This document shows, piece after piece, positions 44,750 through 53,810 of a stretch of DNA of 64,000 nucleotides. A program made the translations under genes and the position numbers. Position 1 is the stretch's first letter. Every line of letters begins with the position of its first letter. Below the pieces are notes generated by a model that saw only the letters and a list, made by a program, of their open reading frames with translations, did no database searches and was not told the origin of the DNA. Source of the DNA: Kribbella rubisoli (GTDB lineage Bacteria; Actinomycetota; Actinomycetes; Propionibacteriales; Kribbellaceae); NCBI RefSeq assembly GCF_004217145.1, contig NZ_SHKR01000003.1:47193-111192 (forward strand), read 5' to 3'.

Positions 44750-45994
44750 ATGTCGGTTGCGGCGGTCGAGCGGGCGCGTTGGCGTGACGTCTTCGGGCAC
44801 GCCGAGTTCCGGGCGTTGTTCCTGGCCGGGGTGCTGTCGGTGGCCGGTGATCAGCTCGCGCGGGTGGCGTTGTCGGTGCTGGTCTTCGACCGGACCTCGT
44901 CGGCCGGGCTGACCGCGTTGACCTATGCACTGACCTACGTACCGGACTTGTTGTTCGGGCCGCTGCTGGCCGGGTTCGCCGACCGGTACCCACGACGTAC
45001 GGTGATGATCGTCACCGATGTCGCACGGGCGATTCTCGTTGCAGGTATGGCGATTCAGGCACTTCCGCTGCTCGTGGTGATCCTGCTGCTGGTCGCACTG
45101 CAGGCGTTTGGCTCGCCGTTCAACGCGGCCCGCGGGGCGACATTGCCCGCCGTACTCCCGGGTGACCACTACGTCCTCGGCAAGGCCGCGAACGACATGG
45201 TCGTCCAGTTCAGCCAGGTCCTCGGCTTCGGCTTCGGCGGCGCCGTCGTGGTCGCCGTAGGAACGTCCGGCGGCCTGCTCCTCGACGCCGCCACGTTCGT
45301 CCTGTCGGCCCTCCTGATCACCTTCGGAGTACACCGACGACCCGCCCCGACAAGTGGCACAGATGCGCCATCAGCAAGCTATCTGAAGGATCTGACCGCC
45401 GGCATCGCGCTGGTCGCCCGTACCCCGAAACTCCGCACCCTCGTCCTCCTGGCAACCATCGCCGGCTTCTACGTCACCGTGGAGGGCCTGGCAGTCCCCT
45501 ACGCCCACGAAATCGGCTACGGCACCACGACTGCGGGAGTCTTGCTCGCCGCGAGTCCGGCGGGGTGTGTGCTCGGGATGTGGCTGATCACGCTCTGGTC
45601 GCCGGAGCGGCGGATGAAGCTGCTGGGACCGCTAGCGGTCGCGGCGTGTGTTCCGCTGGCCTTCTGTGCGCTCCAGCCTGGCCCCGCGGTGACGTTCTGT
45701 CTCTGGGCGCTGTCCGGCGCCGCATCGGCGTACCACCTGCCGACCAGCGCCGCGTTCGTCCAGGCCGTGCCCGATCGCCAGCGCGGCAAGGCCTTCGGCG
45801 TCGCGGGCACCGCACTGAAGGGCAGCCAGGGCCTCGGAATTCTGCTCGTGGGGTTGCTGGCCGGACCATTCGGCGCATCCGGCGCACTCGCCGTGATGGG
45901 CGTCACAGGGGCATTGCTGGCGGTCGCGGCGGGCGGCGCCTGGGCGCGCGCCCGCCGAATCGACGACCATTCCGGAGAATTGCGGCCGGGATAA
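44750..45994 (+). CDS. MFS transporter
   Basis: A 414-residue membrane protein with about 12 hydrophobic segments, of the DHA3/enterobactin-exporter-like group. Signs are the N-terminal FRALFLAGVLSVAGDQLARV, the loop FADRYPRRTVMI and PDRQRGKAFGVAGTALKGSQG in the second half. It should export a small hydrophobic compound or drug. ATG 44750 is preferred; GTG 44732 has only a distant GGAGG. No regulator lies next to it. Confidence 0.88.
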   Translation: MSVAAVERARWRDVFGHAEFRALFLAGVLSVAGDQLARVALSVLVFDRTSSAGLTALTYALTYVPDLLFGPLLAGFADRYPRRTVMIVTDVARAILVAGMAIQALPLLVVILLLVALQAFGSPFNAARGATLPAVLPGDHYVLGKAANDMVVQFSQVLGFGFGGAVVVAVGTSGGLLLDAATFVLSALLITFGVHRRPAPTSGTDAPSASYLKDLTAGIALVARTPKLRTLVLLATIAGFYVTVEGLAVPYAHEIGYGTTTAGVLLAASPAGCVLGMWLITLWSPERRMKLLGPLAVAACVPLAFCALQPGPAVTFCLWALSGAASAYHLPTSAAFVQAVPDRQRGKAFGVAGTALKGSQGLGILLVGLLAGPFGASGALAVMGVTGALLAVAAGGAWARARRIDDHSGELRPG

Positions 45995-46067
45995 AACTCC
46001 GGGCTGTCCGGTTATCTCGTGAGTGAGTTCTCCGGAATGTAAGGCGGAGGTAAAGATTTACCTTTCG

Positions 46068-46256
46068 TCACCAATCGTTACCGCCGTTGGCGGTGTGCGG
46101 CGCGAACCAGTCGTTACCGCCGCGGAACCAATCGTTGCCGCCACCGGTGAACCAATCGTTCCCGCCGGTGAACCAGTCGTTCCCCCCGTGGAACCAGTCG
46201 TTGCCGCCGGCGAACCAGTCGTTGCCGGTGCCGTTACCGCGCGTCGTCTTCTGCAT
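46068..46256 (-). CDS. 62-residue NDWF-repeat peptide
   Basis: ATG 46256 has GAAGGG 10 bases upstream. After a short lead (MQKTTRGNGT) the peptide is almost only repeats: GNDWF with one variable residue and two or three Gly between units (A, H, T, T, R), six full NDWF units and a final NDW at the C terminus. The repeats are also visible in the DNA as a 21-base unit. It has no signal peptide and no membrane helix. It could be a multi-core ribosomal peptide precursor, a metal- or ligand-binding peptide, or a binding module. No maturation enzyme is recognised beside it. A longer frame from GTG 46304 adds 16 residues. Confidence 0.65.
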   Translation of the reverse strand: MQKTTRGNGTGNDWFAGGNDWFHGGNDWFTGGNDWFTGGGNDWFRGGNDWFAPHTANGGNDW

Positions 46257-46377
46257 GATTCTCGACCCTTCTGATGTGCCCAACTGGTGGAATGACCCGG
46301 CCACGGGCGTGACGTGACGTGAACAGGTCGTTACGATGAACGCATAACCGCTCAGATCGACTGTGTGTGAGGCTCAT

Positions 46378-47763
46378 ATGATTCTGATCGGTCGGAGCAG
46401 TTGGGGGCCACCCCGGCAATGGAAGCTCTGGTCGTTGCCGAGGACCGCTTTGGCTTATGTGCTCGCGATTGATGTGATTGCGGTCACGATTACCACATTG
46501 GCGGTTCGCAGCACGTTGGTCGGGCCGAACTCCGGCGTCCGGCACTCGGAGTGGGTCGCCTTCGTCGTCCTCGCTGTCGCGTCGACCCTGCACCTGGAGT
46601 GTGCCCGCGGAATCGAGCGCCGACGCGAAACTGCGGCCAACACTTCACCGCACACGAATCTGAAGTGCCTCTGGATCTTCGCGGCCCTGCTGCTGCTCCC
46701 GCTGTCGCTGGTGATCCCGCTGGTCGTGCTGGCGTACCTGTACTCCTGGTTCCGGGTGTACGGGCGGACCGTTGCGCACCGCAAGGTCTTCTCGACGGCG
46801 ACCTACATCCTCGCCAGCGCCGCCGCAGCCGCCGTACTGCGAGCCGGCGGCCTGCTGACCGAGCCGCGCGTGCCGACCGGCCTCTGGTCGCTGATGGTGG
46901 TGATCGCCGCAGCCGGGACCTGGTGGCTGGTGAACTACGCGCTGGTGATCGGCGCCATCCTGCTCGCCTCTCCGGAGGCCACCGCGCGTGAGGCGCTCGG
47001 TGAGCTGTCGGATCAGCTGGTCGTGTGCGCCGGGCTGGGGCTCGGCGTAGCGATCGCTGCAGTCCAGTCGTCGTACCCATGGGTCGTCCCTGTGCTCATG
47101 GTGACGGTGATGGCGCTGCACCGGGATCTGCTGCTTCCGCAGTACCAGCGGGCTGCTGGGACCGACTCGAAGACCGGTCTGGCCACCTCGTCGTACTGGG
47201 CGAGCGCAGTGCCCGCTGAGCTGGCCCGCGCGGACACTCTGCGCAGCACGGTCGGTCTGCTGATGCTGGACCTCGACAGGTTCAAGGAGATCAACGACAC
47301 CTACGGCCACCCGGCCGGTGACGAGGCACTGCGTGCAGTCGGCGAGGCGATCCGGGCCGAGGTCCGGCACGGTGATCTGGTCGCACGGGTCGGCGGAGAC
47401 GAGCTGGCGGTGCTGCTGCCCGGCGCGTCCGAGACCGAGCTGATGGAGATCGCGGAGCGGATCAGAGAGCGGCTGGTGACCCTCGCAGTGTCGGTCGGTA
47501 CGACGAACGGCGGCACCGCGGCGATCACCGGCGTACCGGCGTCGTTCGGTGCGGCGATCTACCCGCATGTCGCGAACACCATGGACCAACTCGTCCTCGC
47601 CGCCGACGACGCACTGCTGACGGCCAAGCGGGCCGGGCGGAACCAGATCGTCGCCGCCCTCCCGAACCCGCCGGCCGTCACCGATCACCTCGACCACACC
47701 GAGCGCTCTGACCGCGCTGAGCAGTCAGAGCGTTCTGACTCGGACCAGCACGTCAGCGACTGA
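46378..47763 (+). CDS. membrane diguanylate cyclase (GGDEL)
   Basis: A 461-residue protein. Residues about 20-245 contain five or six hydrophobic helices. A GGDEF domain follows with LMLDLDRFKEINDTYGH and the active-site GGDEL near residues 339-343. Five residues before it is RHGD, matching the RxxD inhibitory site for product feedback. It would make cyclic di-GMP. The tail is charged and repetitive (ERSDRAEQSERSDSD). The last 11 bases overlap the convergent quinone oxidoreductase gene. The start is ATG 46378; GTG 46363 is possible. Confidence 0.9.
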   Translation: MILIGRSSWGPPRQWKLWSLPRTALAYVLAIDVIAVTITTLAVRSTLVGPNSGVRHSEWVAFVVLAVASTLHLECARGIERRRETAANTSPHTNLKCLWIFAALLLLPLSLVIPLVVLAYLYSWFRVYGRTVAHRKVFSTATYILASAAAAAVLRAGGLLTEPRVPTGLWSLMVVIAAAGTWWLVNYALVIGAILLASPEATAREALGELSDQLVVCAGLGLGVAIAAVQSSYPWVVPVLMVTVMALHRDLLLPQYQRAAGTDSKTGLATSSYWASAVPAELARADTLRSTVGLLMLDLDRFKEINDTYGHPAGDEALRAVGEAIRAEVRHGDLVARVGGDELAVLLPGASETELMEIAERIRERLVTLAVSVGTTNGGTAAITGVPASFGAAIYPHVANTMDQLVLAADDALLTAKRAGRNQIVAALPNPPAVTDHLDHTERSDRAEQSERSDSDQHVSD

Positions 47764-48727
47764 CTCTGATCAGCGCCTTGCCGCGGAGAGTGCGGTTCTC
47801 CAGGGCTTGGTGGGCAGCGGATACGTGGTCGAGGTCGTAGAGCTGGTCGACGACGGGAACGAGGTCGCCGGCGGCTGCGCGGGTGATGACGTTGGCGCCG
47901 GTGACTGTGGTGGTGGTTGAGTCGGCGCGGAGGTCCATGATGCCCTTGAGGGTTACGCCGCGGCGGGCGGCTCCGGCGGGGTCGATGGTGGCGAAGTTGC
48001 CGCTGGGCGCGCCGTGGGCGGAGAACCAGCCGCCGTCCTTCACGACGCTGAAGGCGGCCGCGCCGAGTTCGCCGCCGGCGCCCTCGAAGACGATGTCGGC
48101 GCCGCGGTTATTGGTTGCCTCAAGCACCGACTTCTCCCAGGACGGCTTGCTGTAGTCGATCAGTACGTCGGCGCCCTGGGCTCGGCTCAGCCGGAGCTTC
48201 TCCTCGCCGCGGGCGGCTGCGATCACGTGTGCGCCGGCCTGGTGGGCGAGCTGGATCAGGAGCAGGCCCATCCCGCCGGCCGACGCGGTGATCAGTACGT
48301 CGCGGCCGGCCATCGACGGCGCGAGTTCCTCGAGCATGAGCGCGGTGAACCCGTCGCCGTACACCGCGACCGCGGTTTGCAGGTCCAGCTCGGGCGGTAC
48401 CTCGACCAGGTCGGTCGTGGTCAGGGCGAGCTCGGCATCCGCACCGAAGCCGTCCGCTCGCCCGACGACGGTCTTGCCGATCCAGTCCGTCGGTACGCCG
48501 GGACCGACCGCGCGGACCCGTCCGCCGAGCGTGCCTCCCGGGACGTACGGCGGCTCGACGTCGAAGAACTTGCCGTGCTGACCGCGGCGGATCGCGGTCT
48601 CGACGAAGATGACGTCCGCGAACCCCACCTCGACGAGCACCTGGCCTGCTCCGGGCTCGGGGTCCGGCAGGTCGCGGGTCTCGATCACGTCCGGGTCGCC
48701 GAACTTGGTCACTACTGCTGCACGCAT
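47753..48727 (-). CDS. zinc-independent MDR quinone oxidoreductase
   Basis: A 324-residue medium-chain reductase. The N-terminal GroES-like half lacks catalytic zinc ligands (the usual GHE is absent), and the Rossmann motif is ITASAGGMGLLLIQLAHQAG, as in NADPH:quinone reductases. It ends with GKALIRV, the usual close. ATG 48727. It is convergent with the GGDEL gene and divergent from the SNF2 gene. Confidence 0.9.
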   Translation of the reverse strand: MRAAVVTKFGDPDVIETRDLPDPEPGAGQVLVEVGFADVIFVETAIRRGQHGKFFDVEPPYVPGGTLGGRVRAVGPGVPTDWIGKTVVGRADGFGADAELALTTTDLVEVPPELDLQTAVAVYGDGFTALMLEELAPSMAGRDVLITASAGGMGLLLIQLAHQAGAHVIAAARGEEKLRLSRAQGADVLIDYSKPSWEKSVLEATNNRGADIVFEGAGGELGAAAFSVVKDGGWFSAHGAPSGNFATIDPAGAARRGVTLKGIMDLRADSTTTTVTGANVITRAAAGDLVPVVDQLYDLDHVSAAHQALENRTLRGKALIRVSR

Positions 48728-48807
48728 ATCTGCACTCTCTCCGGTTGTCTTCGGGGTTACGAGACTGCAACCTCAACGTTGGTTCAGGTCAAGCTCAGGA
48801 GTTGTCG

Positions 48808-51642
48808 GTGGTCCGGCGTACTGTGCTGGGCATGCTCGACGCCGTCTTCGTCCCGGCCGACCCGCCGCGCGCGGGCCGGCTGGCGCTGTATGGCGACCTC
48901 GCCGCGGCCGGCGAGCAATCTGACGGCACGGTCGACCTCGTGCTGCCGCGTGGCTCGACGGTCCGCCGGACGACGGTGCCTGCTCGGCTCCTGTCCATGC
49001 CCGAGTTGCTCGCCCGCCTGACGGCCCCCGACGTCGACTCGGACGGTTGGGCCACAAGCTGGGCTGCGTGGCGGGCGGCTGGGCTGGCGGGACTCGTGCT
49101 GATCGGGCGCGGGCGGCTGGTGCCGGATCACAGCCCGGAAGGGTACGGCGCTTGGCGCGTCGCTCCACTCGATCCCATCGACCGCGCCTGGCTGCGGAAC
49201 CTGAGCGCCGCCATGCCGGCGTACGGTCATGCCCTGCCGATCGAAGGCACCCGACCGGTCCGGCTGGTCGACCCCGAGCAACTCGTCCGCGCGTTCTGGG
49301 ACGCGCTCGCCGACAGCATCGTTCGCACGCCGGCAGCCGCCGTCGCGACCCGCCCCGGCGCCGCGCCGTTCGCCGCCACCGATCCGACCGCCCTGATCGG
49401 ATCATCGAGCTGGCTCGACGAGACCGCGCTCGCCGAAGAGGCGGGCGCTCGCCTCGTTCTCCGGATCGAGCCACCCGAGCTGGCTGAGGAAACGTTCCGC
49501 GGCGTCCTGCAGCTACGCAGCGGGCTCGATCCGAGTCTGCTGGTCGACGTCGCGGACATGTGGAACGCACCAGCCGCCGTACTAACAGCCCTCGGCGAGC
49601 GTGCCGAGACCGACCTCCTCCTCGCGCTCCGCCGCGGCGCACGAGTCTGGCCGCCGCTGGGTGCCGCGCTGCGCGACGCAGCGCCGGAAGAGGTCGGCAT
49701 CGACGATGTGGCGCTGGAAGAGCTCGCCGAGGGAAGCAGCGAGTTGGAAGGCGCAGGCATCGAGGTCCTCTGGCCGACCGACCTGTTCGCCGGCGAGCTG
49801 GCCGTCCGCGGCTCGGTCGCCACTCCGACTCCCGGCGCGATCACCGGTCCGGACTTCAGCCTGAACGACCTGGTCGCGTTCCGCTGGCGACCGACGCTCG
49901 ACGGCCAGGACCTGACCGAAGCCGAGGTCGGGGCGCTCGCGGAAGCAAAACGGCCGATGATCCGCATGCGCGGCCGCTGGATCCGCGTCGACCAGGACAT
50001 CGTGCGGCGACTCCGCAACGGCTCCACGCGCAAGCTCACGGGCGCCGAGGCGCTCGGTGCGGCGCTGACCGGGACGATCGATGTCGACGGTGAGCTTGTT
50101 CCTTTCGACGCTGACGGTTCGCTGGCTGCGATGCTCGCCCGGTTGCGGACGGCGGAGGAGCCGGCTCCGTTCACCGATCCTGTCGGCCTGCGCGCGACCC
50201 TCCGCGACTACCAGCGACGCGGCGTTGCGTGGATGGCGCAGCTCGCCAACCTCGGCCTCGGCGGTTGCCTCGCTGACGACATGGGCCTGGGCAAGACGAT
50301 CCAGGTGATCGCGCTGCACCTCCAGCTGGAGCGGCGCGGCCCGACGCTGGTCGTCTGCCCGTCGACCCTGCTCGGCACGTGGGAGCGCGAGTTCGAGCGG
50401 TTCGCCCCCGACGTGCCGACGCGGCGCTACCACGGCGCGGGCCGGACGCTCAGCGACATCGCGCCTGACGAGGTGGTGCTCACGACGTATGGCGTGGTGC
50501 GTCAGGACCACCGTGTCCTCGGCGAGGTGCCGTGGGGCCTGGTCGTTGCGGACGAGGCGCAGCATGCCAAGAACCCGTTGTCCCGCACGGCTCGCGCGCT
50601 GCGAACGTTGCCATCAGCAACCAGGATCGCGCTGACAGGTACGCCGGTGGAGAACCGACTCTCCGAGCTGTGGTCGATCCTCGACTGGTCGGCGCCCGGG
50701 CTGCTCGGGACGCTCGACCGGTTCCGCCACGACGTCGCCGTGCCCGTCGAGCGGTTCCACGACGAGGAGGCGACCGCGCGGCTCGCTCGGGTGACGCGGC
50801 CGTTCCTGCTGCGGCGGCGCAAGAGCGATCCAGGGATTGCTCCGGAGCTGCCGCAGAAGTCGGAGCGTGACGTCGTCGTGCCGCTGACGGTCGAGCAGGC
50901 CACGCTCTACCAGGCGGTGGCGAAGGAGACGCTCGCCAAGATCGAGGAGGCGGAGGGCATCGCGCGGCGTGGGCTCGTGCTCAGTCTGCTCACGCAGTTG
51001 AAGCAGGTGTGCAACCACCCGGCGCAGTTCCTGCACGAGCCCGGTCCGCTGGAGCGACGCTCGGGCAAGCTCGCCGCGCTGGACGAGCTGCTCGATGTGA
51101 TCCTGGCCGAGGGCGAGTCCGTGCTGATCTTCAGTCAGTACGTCGAGATGTGCCGGCTGATCGAAGCGCACCTGGCGGCGCGGCAGATCAAGTCGTTGTT
51201 CTTGCACGGCGGAATCGGGGTGCGGAAGCGTGAGCAGTTGGTCGCGGATTTCCAGTCCGGCGCAGCGCAAGTGTTCTTGCTGTCGTTGAAGGCCGGCGGG
51301 GTCGGGCTGACGCTGACGCAGGCCACGCACGTCGTGCATTACGACCGCTGGTGGAACCCTGCGGTCGAGGACCAGGCGACCGACCGCGCATACCGGATCG
51401 GCCAGGACCGCCCGGTCCAGGTCCATCGCCTTGTCACCGAGAACACGCTGGAAGACCGCATCTCGACCGTCATCAACGCGAAGCGCGACCTCGCCGATGC
51501 TGTGGTGGGCTCGGGTGAGGCGTGGCTGAGCGAGCTGTCGGATTCCGAACTCACCGAGCTGGTCGAGCTGTCGACGACCCCGGCCAAGTCCGGCTCGGCG
51601 AGTGCTTACAACCCTTCTGCCGTTGGGAAATCCGGTGGCTGA
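48808..51642 (+). CDS. SNF2-family helicase
   Basis: A 944-residue protein if started at GTG 48808, which has AGGAG 6 bases ahead; ATG 48832 would remove 8 residues. A 450-residue N-terminal part of the bacterial SNF2 type is followed by the ATPase: DMGLGKT near 491-497, DEAQH near 582, LTGTPVENRLSELW, and a second RecA lobe with YDRWWNPAVEDQATDRAYRIGQ. These proteins translocate on duplex DNA without classical unwinding. The SWIM gene overlaps its end, a pairing widespread in actinobacteria; their joint role is not established. Confidence 0.92.
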   Translation: MVRRTVLGMLDAVFVPADPPRAGRLALYGDLAAAGEQSDGTVDLVLPRGSTVRRTTVPARLLSMPELLARLTAPDVDSDGWATSWAAWRAAGLAGLVLIGRGRLVPDHSPEGYGAWRVAPLDPIDRAWLRNLSAAMPAYGHALPIEGTRPVRLVDPEQLVRAFWDALADSIVRTPAAAVATRPGAAPFAATDPTALIGSSSWLDETALAEEAGARLVLRIEPPELAEETFRGVLQLRSGLDPSLLVDVADMWNAPAAVLTALGERAETDLLLALRRGARVWPPLGAALRDAAPEEVGIDDVALEELAEGSSELEGAGIEVLWPTDLFAGELAVRGSVATPTPGAITGPDFSLNDLVAFRWRPTLDGQDLTEAEVGALAEAKRPMIRMRGRWIRVDQDIVRRLRNGSTRKLTGAEALGAALTGTIDVDGELVPFDADGSLAAMLARLRTAEEPAPFTDPVGLRATLRDYQRRGVAWMAQLANLGLGGCLADDMGLGKTIQVIALHLQLERRGPTLVVCPSTLLGTWEREFERFAPDVPTRRYHGAGRTLSDIAPDEVVLTTYGVVRQDHRVLGEVPWGLVVADEAQHAKNPLSRTARALRTLPSATRIALTGTPVENRLSELWSILDWSAPGLLGTLDRFRHDVAVPVERFHDEEATARLARVTRPFLLRRRKSDPGIAPELPQKSERDVVVPLTVEQATLYQAVAKETLAKIEEAEGIARRGLVLSLLTQLKQVCNHPAQFLHEPGPLERRSGKLAALDELLDVILAEGESVLIFSQYVEMCRLIEAHLAARQIKSLFLHGGIGVRKREQLVADFQSGAAQVFLLSLKAGGVGLTLTQATHVVHYDRWWNPAVEDQATDRAYRIGQDRPVQVHRLVTENTLEDRISTVINAKRDLADAVVGSGEAWLSELSDSELTELVELSTTPAKSGSASAYNPSAVGKSGG

Positions 51643-52867
51643 CGAAGATCGGGTGCCGTGGCAGGGGTGGCGGCGGAAGGGTGAGGACGCCGGGCTGCCT
51701 GCAGCGAAGGGGCCGGGGAGTCGACGGCCGTTCGGGGCGACGTGGTGGGGTCGTGCCTGGTTGGAGGCATTGGAGCAGCGGGCTCGGCTTGATCCGGGGC
51801 GGTTGTCGCGTGGACGGTCGTATGCGCGGCGCGGAAGTGTCGTCGAGCTGACGGTGAGCCCGGGCGAGGTTGAGGCAATAGTGCAGGGCAGCCGCGTCAC
51901 GCCGTACCAGGTGACTGTGCGGATCCGCGCGTTCTCAAGCGCCGAGTGGGACTCGGTGCTCGAGGTGGTGTCGGCGCAGATTGGTCGGGTCGCGGCGCTG
52001 CTGGATGGTGAGCTGCCGCCCGAGGTTATCGACGACGTGCGCGATGCCGGGCTCGAGCTCCTGCCCGGAGCCGGCGAGGTCCTCACGCATTGCACCTGCC
52101 CGGACTTCGCCGTTCCCTGCAAGCATTCTGCGGCTGTCTGCTACCTGATCGCGGACGCGCTGGACGACGATCCGTTCGCGCTGCTTCTTCTGCGCGGTCG
52201 GCGTAAAGACGAACTCCTGGCAACCCTCCGCACCCGCCGCGGCTCGCCGGCCACGCCTGTCGCCGCACCCCGCACTCCCCCGCCGGCAGGCATCCCTGCA
52301 ATTGCCGCGTTCGCGAGCCCATCAAGTGTTCCCGTGCCAGCACCACCTCGACCGCTCGGTGCGCCCGGTGTGCCGGCAGCGGTGCGAGTGCTGGACCCGC
52401 CACGCTCGTCCGGCGTCGACGTACGAGATCTGGTCACCCTGGCAACCGATGCCGCCCAGCGCGCTTGGGAGCTGGCGTCCGGCGACGGAGACGGCGGCCT
52501 CAGCCTCACCTTCGAGCAAGACCTGGCCCGCAGAGCAGCCAATGCACTCGGTACGCCGGATCTAGCCGACCTCGCGCACCGCGCCGGCATCTCGTCCCGC
52601 CGCCTCACCAGCTGGGCCGTCGCCTGGCGCGAAGCCGGCCCCGGCGGCCTGACCGTCACCCTCGACGACCCGGTCACCGTCAGCCCGGACGTCCTGACCG
52701 AGGCTCTCGAGGCCCTGCCGAACGCCACCATCGAAGCCAACCGAGTCACGTCAGGCAAACTCCAACTCCGCCTAGGACCCGATAACCTCTGGTACCGCTT
52801 CAACCAGCAATTCAATGACTGGACCCTGAGTGGGCCCCCATCCCCCGACCCCAAGGACCTGCTCTAA
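51635..52867 (+). CDS. SWIM zinc-finger protein
   Basis: A 410-residue protein. The SWIM motif CTCPDFAVPCKH at about residues 153-164 binds zinc and probably DNA or protein. An N-terminal segment (WWGRAWLEALEQ, GRLSRGRSYARRG) is conserved in the SNF2-linked family. The middle is Pro/Ala-rich, and the C-terminal helical part is less conserved. GTG 51635 overlaps the SNF2 gene by 8 bases, so both act together. Confidence 0.88.
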   Translation: MADEDRVPWQGWRRKGEDAGLPAAKGPGSRRPFGATWWGRAWLEALEQRARLDPGRLSRGRSYARRGSVVELTVSPGEVEAIVQGSRVTPYQVTVRIRAFSSAEWDSVLEVVSAQIGRVAALLDGELPPEVIDDVRDAGLELLPGAGEVLTHCTCPDFAVPCKHSAAVCYLIADALDDDPFALLLLRGRRKDELLATLRTRRGSPATPVAAPRTPPPAGIPAIAAFASPSSVPVPAPPRPLGAPGVPAAVRVLDPPRSSGVDVRDLVTLATDAAQRAWELASGDGDGGLSLTFEQDLARRAANALGTPDLADLAHRAGISSRRLTSWAVAWREAGPGGLTVTLDDPVTVSPDVLTEALEALPNATIEANRVTSGKLQLRLGPDNLWYRFNQQFNDWTLSGPPSPDPKDLL

Positions 52868-52905
52868 GCTCCGACCGCCGTACGTCCTGGGGAGGGTGCA
52901 CCACT

Positions 52906-53799
52906 ATGCGTCGAATCGCGGCCGCTGCAGCCGTCGTTCTGCTCGGCCTGGTCGCCTGCGACAGCCACACCACCCAGCAGGTCGTGCCAACACCGACATC
53001 AGCCGGAAACCTGTGCGAGCGGCTTGCCCCGCATCTCACCGGCTGGAAGGCCGCGGAGGCAGGGTCGCGCCTCACCGCGCCGCTCGCGGACAACTGCTCG
53101 TTGGTCGACACGACGCAGGAGCTCCATCGGGTCTGGGTCGGTCTGTCCGCGATCCCGGTCACCGACGCGCAGTTCGCCCAGTCCCGCAAGGGCGACATCG
53201 AGTGGGTCAAAGGAATGCAATACGCGGCTGAAGTCATCGACGGCGAGGTCGGCCCGGGGTCATGGGCCGTCAACCCGGCGGCCGCCGCTCCCTGGCTCGT
53301 CTTCCGCGCCGGCAACCGTCCGGTCGAGCTTCGCATGGTGAACGACGGCTCAGGCACGCTGGACGAACTCCGCTCCATCGCGGAGACGATCGTCGGTCTG
53401 CCCGGCGGCCTTCCCACAGCGCCGACGATCATCGCGCAGCCGGAGTGCGCCCGCGGCACTGCGGCAGCCGAGCGACTGCTCGGCGAGAAGGCGATACTGC
53501 GGCGAGACACCCTGACCGACGGCTACTTATGGTGCCAGTGGGGCTCGGCGACCCGCTCGGTTGCGGTCAGATCCGGTGGCCTCGGCTCGGATCCGGCGCT
53601 CGACTTCGGCTACGTGAAAGGCGGCTTCACGTCGCACCGGGTGAACGTCGGCGCCGAGGGCTGGCAGCAGGCAGACGGTCAATTGGGGTTCCGCACCGCC
53701 AAAGGCGCTTACATCGAATTGATGGCAACCCCTGGCAGCATCCTGCGCCCAGCCCTGCTCGTCGCCCTCGCCCAAGCGATCGCCCCGGCGTACGCCTGA
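52906..53799 (+). CDS. hypothetical lipoprotein
   Basis: A 297-residue exported protein. The signal peptide RRIAAAAAVVLLGLVAC ends in the lipobox LVAC. Four Cys remain in the mature part, so disulfides are possible. I do not recognise the family; the overall plan (two similar halves of mixed strands) recalls DUF3558-type actinobacterial lipoproteins. GGGGAGG lies ahead of ATG 52906. It is 38 bases after the SWIM gene and may be co-transcribed or separate. Confidence 0.75.
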   Translation: MRRIAAAAAVVLLGLVACDSHTTQQVVPTPTSAGNLCERLAPHLTGWKAAEAGSRLTAPLADNCSLVDTTQELHRVWVGLSAIPVTDAQFAQSRKGDIEWVKGMQYAAEVIDGEVGPGSWAVNPAAAAPWLVFRAGNRPVELRMVNDGSGTLDELRSIAETIVGLPGGLPTAPTIIAQPECARGTAAAERLLGEKAILRRDTLTDGYLWCQWGSATRSVAVRSGGLGSDPALDFGYVKGGFTSHRVNVGAEGWQQADGQLGFRTAKGAYIELMATPGSILRPALLVALAQAIAPAYA

Positions 53800-53810
53800 G
53801 TCAGCAACCG

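Noticed and set aside
44648..45369. The 15-mer tggcacagatgcgcc occurs at 44648 and 45355
   Set aside because: One copy is intergenic and the other inside the MFS gene. A few 15-base matches are expected by chance in 64 kb of biased DNA, and there is no symmetry.
46048..46063. Palindrome aggtaaagatttacct after the NDWF gene
   Set aside because: Only 6-7 bp stem with a tiny loop and no T-tract; too weak to call a terminator or operator.
46080..46240. CRISPR-like array
   Set aside because: The repeats are a 21-base coding unit inside the NDWF-peptide gene, in frame and with almost no spacers.
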